Shown one piece after another: positions 59,417 through 64,000 of a stretch of DNA of 64,000 nucleotides (the stretch's first letter is position 1; the number at the start of each line of letters is the position of its first letter). Under the pieces are notes generated by a model. The model did not search any database. It was given only the letters and a program-made list of their open reading frames with translations, and was not told the origin of the DNA. A program made the position numbers and the translations under genes. The stretch lies in the NCBI GenBank assembly GCA_022496805.1, contig CM040100.1, positions 11,995,009 through 12,059,008 on the forward strand, in the 5' to 3' direction. The stretch is from Pohlia nutans. Its lineage: Eukaryota; Streptophyta; Bryopsida; Bryales; Mniaceae.

Positions 59417-62069
59417 ATGGCGGCGATGCGCTTGTCCACGCGGGGGAGCGCTGCGTCTGCTGCTACCGGTTCCATGGTGACGTCAGTAAGGGTTTCTGGC
59501 AGTCTGGGCGGCCATTGGACACCGCAGCAATCTTTGTTCAATTCCGGAGCGAATGTTTCTGCAACGCTAACTCAACGGTACGAGCCTCGCCTCGCCTCTA
59601 ATCTTTTCTGCATTCCTGATACTCCCTCCGTCCCATAATAAATGATGCTTTTGAGAAATGTCCCAAACCACTTGATGCAAATCATTATTCAATTTGAAGT
59701 TGTTTTTTTACAGATTCTAAAAAAGAAAAATCATAAGATAGGTGCACAGGAAGTGCTTTTTGTCTGTGTGTGAAGCTTGTGTTTGCTCATGTGTGGAACC
59801 CTATAACATATTGCAAGCACCTACTTTCATAGTTTCTACCATGCAATGCTGTAAACTCAATAAAGCCTTATTCAAAACTTGGGTTGACATGTTATTATAC
59901 ACCTCCTCCACAACATGAACAAATTCATCAATTGATCTGGGAGCTTGCTCATGCTAAAGAGATTGAATAGTCAGACCTCTTTAATGTCACAGTCTACAAG
60001 CTGCCACATACCACTTGCCACACATACTATATGCAGTATGAAATTGCTTGGACAGACAACTACTCTGAAATAGAAACTTATTGTATTAAGAGATTTGATG
60101 AAATCATTCTAGTTTGCTTAATTTTTTGATTTTTTCAAAAGCATCATCTATTATGGGACGGAGGGAGTATTAAAATTCCAGAAACAGGATTTTAGGTTTG
60201 GAGCTCTCAACTGTTTTCTGTGTAAATTTTCCAGGCAACCTGTCTCTTTATCCAATCGTAAGAAATCCAACAACGCTCTTGGTAGCGTCACAAGGAGAAC
60301 TAAGTTTGTTGCCTCTCTCTTGGCTACTGCTGCCATGGTGAGTCGTAGAATTTCTTTCTGTTTTGTGAAATGGAGGATTGCCATGCTTATTGATTGAATT
60401 TTAGTTCTGTTACATGCTGTAGAATGATTAGATGGAAAATTTCATTGTGTAGGTAACGACATGCCAAGCGGAGAATCAGGCGGTGCAGAATAAACAGAAA
60501 GTCGTCAGCAAAGCGCCATCAGGATGTAAGTTGGCAATGCTCTTTTGAACCTTTGTCTCGTAAGGTGTTATGCCTCTTATGAGTGATTTGACTTCATAGT
60601 GGTACTTATGAATCTTTTTTCTAATAAATTCCAGTGAAGATAAGAAGGAATGGAAGTGGAACCATGTTTTTCTATTAACCCCTAAGCGTCCACTGTATTT
60701 TCTGTAGTGTAGGAAAATTGAACCCCCTGCTGCAAATCATCTGTTTGTGTGAAAATGCCTTCAGTTTGACACGATCGACATTGTTGATCTTGTAGTATAG
60801 AATAAGAGCTTTAAAACGATGTGTTGCAATCAGAAAACTGAGGTAAAATGAGAAAATGCCACCGTTGCAAAGTTCATTGATGCAGATGGCCATATTGGGC
60901 GTTTTAGACGCTTAGGGGTTAAAGTATTGATATGTTATGAAAATTTTGCAGCGTGTTGCCCTAATAGTTCATAAGTGCTACTAGGTCATCCCAGAATCGG
61001 AGCATTCATAATGGTCATCTCACTATGCCAAGCTCCTTTTGTTGTCCTAGTCTTTGAAAATTTTCTACTATGACCTTATTCAAGAGGTAGAAGATCCTAT
61101 TGTGGCTACTAAGTCATTTCATTGCTGTCATTTGAAACTTTGATATGTGTGACTTGCACATCCCATTGTGGCCCAAAATCTTGAGTGATGGTTTTACACC
61201 AAATGCATTTCCAAATGGCCACTATAGAAACGTGGTCAGAACAGGACCTTCTATCTAATGTGCTGTAAGCATTTCTTGTGTACTAGTCGCGTTGGTTGGC
61301 TAATCTTTGGGAGTAATTAAGCAATTCAATGCAAATAGCTATTAGCCTTATTACGCCAGGTTGAGAATTTGGTCCATGATTACATGTGTTTTTTTTTGGT
61401 ATGGTAGAAACCAGTGATTTCTAGTTGTCAGGAGACAGTTGAGAATTTTTGCTACATTTCCATGGCTTGAAGAGCAATCCAGGCTCCTTGGATGCTCTTT
61501 TCATATTAATATATAGGTAATATCAGGGTAATACACATGTGCTAGCTAGGGGCTACTTAGGCAATACCTGGGTGATACCTAGGTTTAAAGAGGCTACACA
61601 TCTTGACTCCATGTAGGAAATCTGGCTATTATTCCTTTTTTTTTCAAAAATCCTTTATATCAATTAGCCAGCCCAAATTTTATGTAGCAATTTGGCTAAA
61701 AGTAGCAACAAAAAATCACTGGTAGACACTGAAATTGGCTTTTGATTAGTGAAGATTGTGATTTGGTGAATCTTATGACTGGGTCTCTACTGTAGCTCTG
61801 ATTCAAGAGGAGCTTTGTTTGCAGCTAAGGAGAAGGCGTTTACTCCGAACCTGGATGATGGTGGCATTGGAGGTGGACCAGGAGGTGGTGATGACGGAGG
61901 TGGTGGTGGGGGTGGAGGTGGAGGTGGAGGTGGTGGTTTCTTGTTTTGGGGATTGCTTATGCTTTTAGGGTTTATAAGGGACAACGAGGAGGAGAAGCCA
62001 TATAGAGGACGTAAACCTAATACCAAAGCTTTGAAGGCAAAGCAGCAGCGGCGGCAATTGCAGGTGTGA
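59417..62069 (+). CDS. Glycine-rich membrane protein with organelle-type N-terminus (uncharacterised)
   Basis: Exons 59417-59577, 60235-60337, 60453-60525, 61825-62069; 193 residues. I chose the acceptor at 61825 (TTTGTTTGCAG) because it alone keeps the frame with exon 3. Residues 1-75 are rich in Ser, Arg and Ala with almost no acid, like a plastid transit peptide; KFVASLLATAAM may be the end of it. After a Lys/Gln-rich linker comes SKEKAFTPNLDDGGIGGGPG (113-132), a run of 14 glycines (137-150), a hydrophobic segment FLFWGLLMLLGFI (151-163) and a basic tail (YRGRKPNTKALKAKQQRR). The layout suggests a small single-pass plastid-envelope or thylakoid protein. I do not recognise a named family. 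Introns 1 and 3 carry MITEs. Confidence 0.7.
59622..60167. mobile_element. Stowaway-type element in intron 1 of the glycine-rich gene
   Basis: CTCCCTCCGTCCCATAATAA at the left and its inverse at the right (about 33 matching bases, including ATGATGCTTTTGA), TA on both sides (59620-59621, 60168-60169). 546 bp is long for Stowaway; the interior is shared with 9750-9860. Confidence 0.9.
60679..60918. mobile_element. TTAA-flanked piggyBac-like element (family G) in intron 3 of the glycine-rich gene
   Basis: TTAA at 60675-60678 and 60919-60922; ends CCCCTAAGCGTCCACTG and the inverse of CCCCTAAGCGTCTAAAACG; 240 bp. Confidence 0.8.
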
Positions 62070-62350
62070 TCCAGTCCTGCTTCACATTTTATCAAATTTG
62101 GCGCGTTGGAGTTTCACATGATGGGGCTGGTGATGAGGGTCACTTTTCTGTCAGCCATTTTCCCTTCGTGATGCGTTATCTCAGTTTTATTTTTGATACC
62201 TTTCTCAACTGTTTCTGGGATTGTAAGACAAACATGGAGTGGAAGTTCAGTAGTGAGTGTGTGTGATTCATGTCTACTACCAAGTTGTAGTTACCTTTCA
62301 AAAGGTCGGCACATGATTCTCTTCACATTGTATATTGTCATCATGGACTA

Positions 62351-62356
62351 AATAAA
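62351..62356 (+). terminator. AATAAA polyadenylation signal for the glycine-rich gene
   Basis: AATAAA lies 282 bases after the stop codon, preceded by the U-rich/UGUA-like TTGTATATTGTC, a fair match to plant 3' end signals. Confidence 0.5.
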
Positions 62357-62841
62357 GAGTGTGCGATGCTAATCTCAGTTGTATATTTTGAGGTACCACT
62401 CAGTTGATGGTAACGTTTCATTTATGCTCTTGCTCAGAGATGCATCTGCCAGTCTTTCATCTGGTACTGCATGTTATTACTGTAGTTGACTTGGCAGATG
62501 TTCGTCACATGGAACCAGCTATTCAAAGACTGGACTGGTGAAAGTTGTGAATGTTGTGTAATACAAATGGGGGAAAGTATTGGCTGTGTATGCGGTGGTT
62601 CACAACTGAGCGGTGTTGCAAATTTGATGGATATAGATAATTGTTGAGCTTATTCTTGGGATGTGCTATATAGAAGTGTTAAATAAGAATTCATGACCAA
62701 TGAGTAGGAAATTTAGCATTGATAAAATTGGATTTTGATACTAATCTTTCGACCTAGTAGCTTTCAACTGAAGTTCTCTTGGAACGAGCATTGGATGCAT
62801 TGAGGATACTAAAACCGTTCAAAACCTGGTGTTGTCATATA

Positions 62842-64000
62842 CAGTGAGTAGCAAAACTGAGTCAACTTGTCATAAATGAAACTTTGAACTTGAATTGCAC
62901 ATAACACAAAGCATGATTTTTTTAATCTTTATTGTCAGAAGATATTGCTTCAAGTGTGGTACATGGCAATCAATCCACAAAACCAAATGTCAAAGTTTAG
63001 ATGAAAAATTGATGATGCAACTCAAACATGTGGCATGACTCAGTTTTGCATGCCTCTTCCACATTAAACACAATGAACTTTATGATCATAAATATCAATG
63101 CAAAGTAGGAGGTTCAAGATTTAGATGGTCATACTCATTGCATAGTCCTTCAATGGAAGCTCTTTACCTCTTTTTTGTTGATCTTGTTTTATCATCATGG
63201 TACATTTAAAGGAGCTTTCTGCTACTGCTAGAAGAGACCTCAACAACTCTATTGTTGTCAAGTTGGAAGCTGGTAGTTCAACGAGAGATGTAGCAAATGA
63301 GTTGCAGGTGTCTCAGAGTTATATTGCACGGATTAGAAAGAAGAGATTGCATGATCTTGAAACTAGTTGTGGAGGCAGACCACAAGTGCTCACAGATGCA
63401 CAAAAGAGAGTATGCATCAAAGCTGCTACATTAGGAGGCATTGATGCTGCAACACATGTTGCTCAACATGTGCGTGGAGAATGTCATGTTACTGTAAGTG
63501 TTGATACAGTGAGAAGGGTGTTACGTGCTGCAGGGCTCAGATCAAAAGTGAAGCAGAAGAAGCCAAAATTGAACCAGAAACACATCAAGGAGCGACTTGA
63601 ATTTGCTAGGCACCATGAACATTGGACCATTTGTGATTGGGAGCGCGTGATCTTCTCTGATGAGACAAAGGTAAACCGATTTTGCTCAGATGGTCGCAGT
63701 TGGTGTTGGATTCGTGATGGACAATCTTCTAATTCAAGACAATTTCAACAAACAGTAAAGTTTGGTGGTGGTTCGGTGATGGTGTGGGGTTGCATGACGT
63801 TCCACGGTCCTGGTATTTGTTGTAGAGTTGAAGGAAGAATGGATCAGCATCAATACAAGGAAATCTTGCAGAAAGATTTATTGTACAGTATGATAGCTTA
63901 TGATCTTGATCCTTCCCATCTAATTTTTCAGCATGATAATGATCCCAAACATACAGCAAAAAGTGTCCGCCAATGGTTGAAATCACATGGGCTTAATGTT
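62842..64000 (+). mobile_element. Tc1-type DNA transposon, 5' part (continues past the window)
   Basis: The left inverted end starts CAGTGAGTAGCAAAACTGAG at 62842 after TA (62840-62841). A second, inverted copy of the core, TGACTCAGTTTTGC, lies at 63036-63049, a subterminal site likely bound by the transposase. The transposase begins at 63197. The right end is outside the window. Confidence 0.85.
63197..64000 (+). CDS. Tc1-family transposase, open frame truncated by the window end
   Basis: 268 codons from ATG to the last base with no stop; about 70-80 residues are expected beyond. N-terminal paired-type helix-turn-helix (residues about 10-50, VVKLEAGSSTRDVANELQVS and SYIARIRKKR), GRPQVL linker near 60-65 resembling the GRP hook, second helix-turn-helix (VTVSVDTVRRVLRAAGLRS, 98-116), then the RNase H-like core: VIFSDET with Asp155, GGSVMVWGCM (191-200), and IFQHDNDPKHTA with Asp247. 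The third acid should fall about 34 residues later, outside the window. It excises and reinserts the element at TA. No disruption is seen, so the copy may be young. Confidence 0.92.
   Translation, partial: MVHLKELSATARRDLNNSIVVKLEAGSSTRDVANELQVSQSYIARIRKKRLHDLETSCGGRPQVLTDAQKRVCIKAATLGGIDAATHVAQHVRGECHVTVSVDTVRRVLRAAGLRSKVKQKKPKLNQKHIKERLEFARHHEHWTICDWERVIFSDETKVNRFCSDGRSWCWIRDGQSSNSRQFQQTVKFGGGSVMVWGCMTFHGPGICCRVEGRMDQHQYKEILQKDLLYSMIAYDLDPSHLIFQHDNDPKHTAKSVRQWLKSHGLNV

Overview
The window is nuclear DNA of a land plant. The protein-coding genes are intron-split with GT..AG junctions, are plant-type (a type II NADH dehydrogenase of the NDA group, an HSPRO-like protein, a mitochondrial-type dihydrofolate synthetase, a glycine-rich plastid-like protein), and lie in AT-rich, transposon-filled spacers. 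The style (short introns, GC-richer exons, many small DNA elements, no recognisable intact LTR retrotransposon) would suit a bryophyte or another non-seed plant, but the sequence alone does not fix the lineage.

Layout. 1-13.4 kb: a PIF/Harbinger-type MITE, the NDA gene (3261-5169) whose only coding intron looks like a transposon insertion, an internally deleted Tc1-type element (5899-6898), then a run of TTAA-flanked elements (7.3-11.0 kb) and a degenerate ~300 bp repeat array. 13.5-16.1 kb: a three-exon Golgi-type fucosyltransferase-like gene. 16-38 kb: a gene-poor tract of MITEs, hairpins, minisatellites, a short retroposed fragment, a SINE candidate and a 1.4 kb near-perfect palindrome (23777-25176). 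39.5-42.9 kb: a four-exon HSPRO-like gene with a long GC-rich leader. 43-51.8 kb: nested mobile DNA, namely a TTAA element split by a ~2.6 kb Mutator-like element, itself holding another TTAA element, followed by a dead LINE also holding a TTAA element. 51.8-56.6 kb: tRNA-Gly(GCC) and a ten-exon dihydrofolate synthetase gene. 59.4-62.1 kb: a four-exon glycine-rich membrane protein gene. 62.8-64 kb: the 5' part of a Tc1 element with an unbroken transposase frame running off the window.

The most striking observations are: (1) the NDA intron has 27 bp inverted ends and a duplicated AGGT at its two splice sites, the signature of an introner (transposon that makes an intron); (2) at least ten elements end in CCCYTWA-type termini flanked by TTAA, the signature of piggyBac-like DNA transposons, often abutting and sharing one TTAA; (3) the large palindrome with smaller perfect palindromes inside each arm; (4) the open Tc1 transposase. 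The host genes are separate housekeeping or stress-related loci (respiration, folate synthesis, glycosylation, stress signalling); I see no operon-like cooperation between them. All similarity statements are from memory of the families, not from searches.
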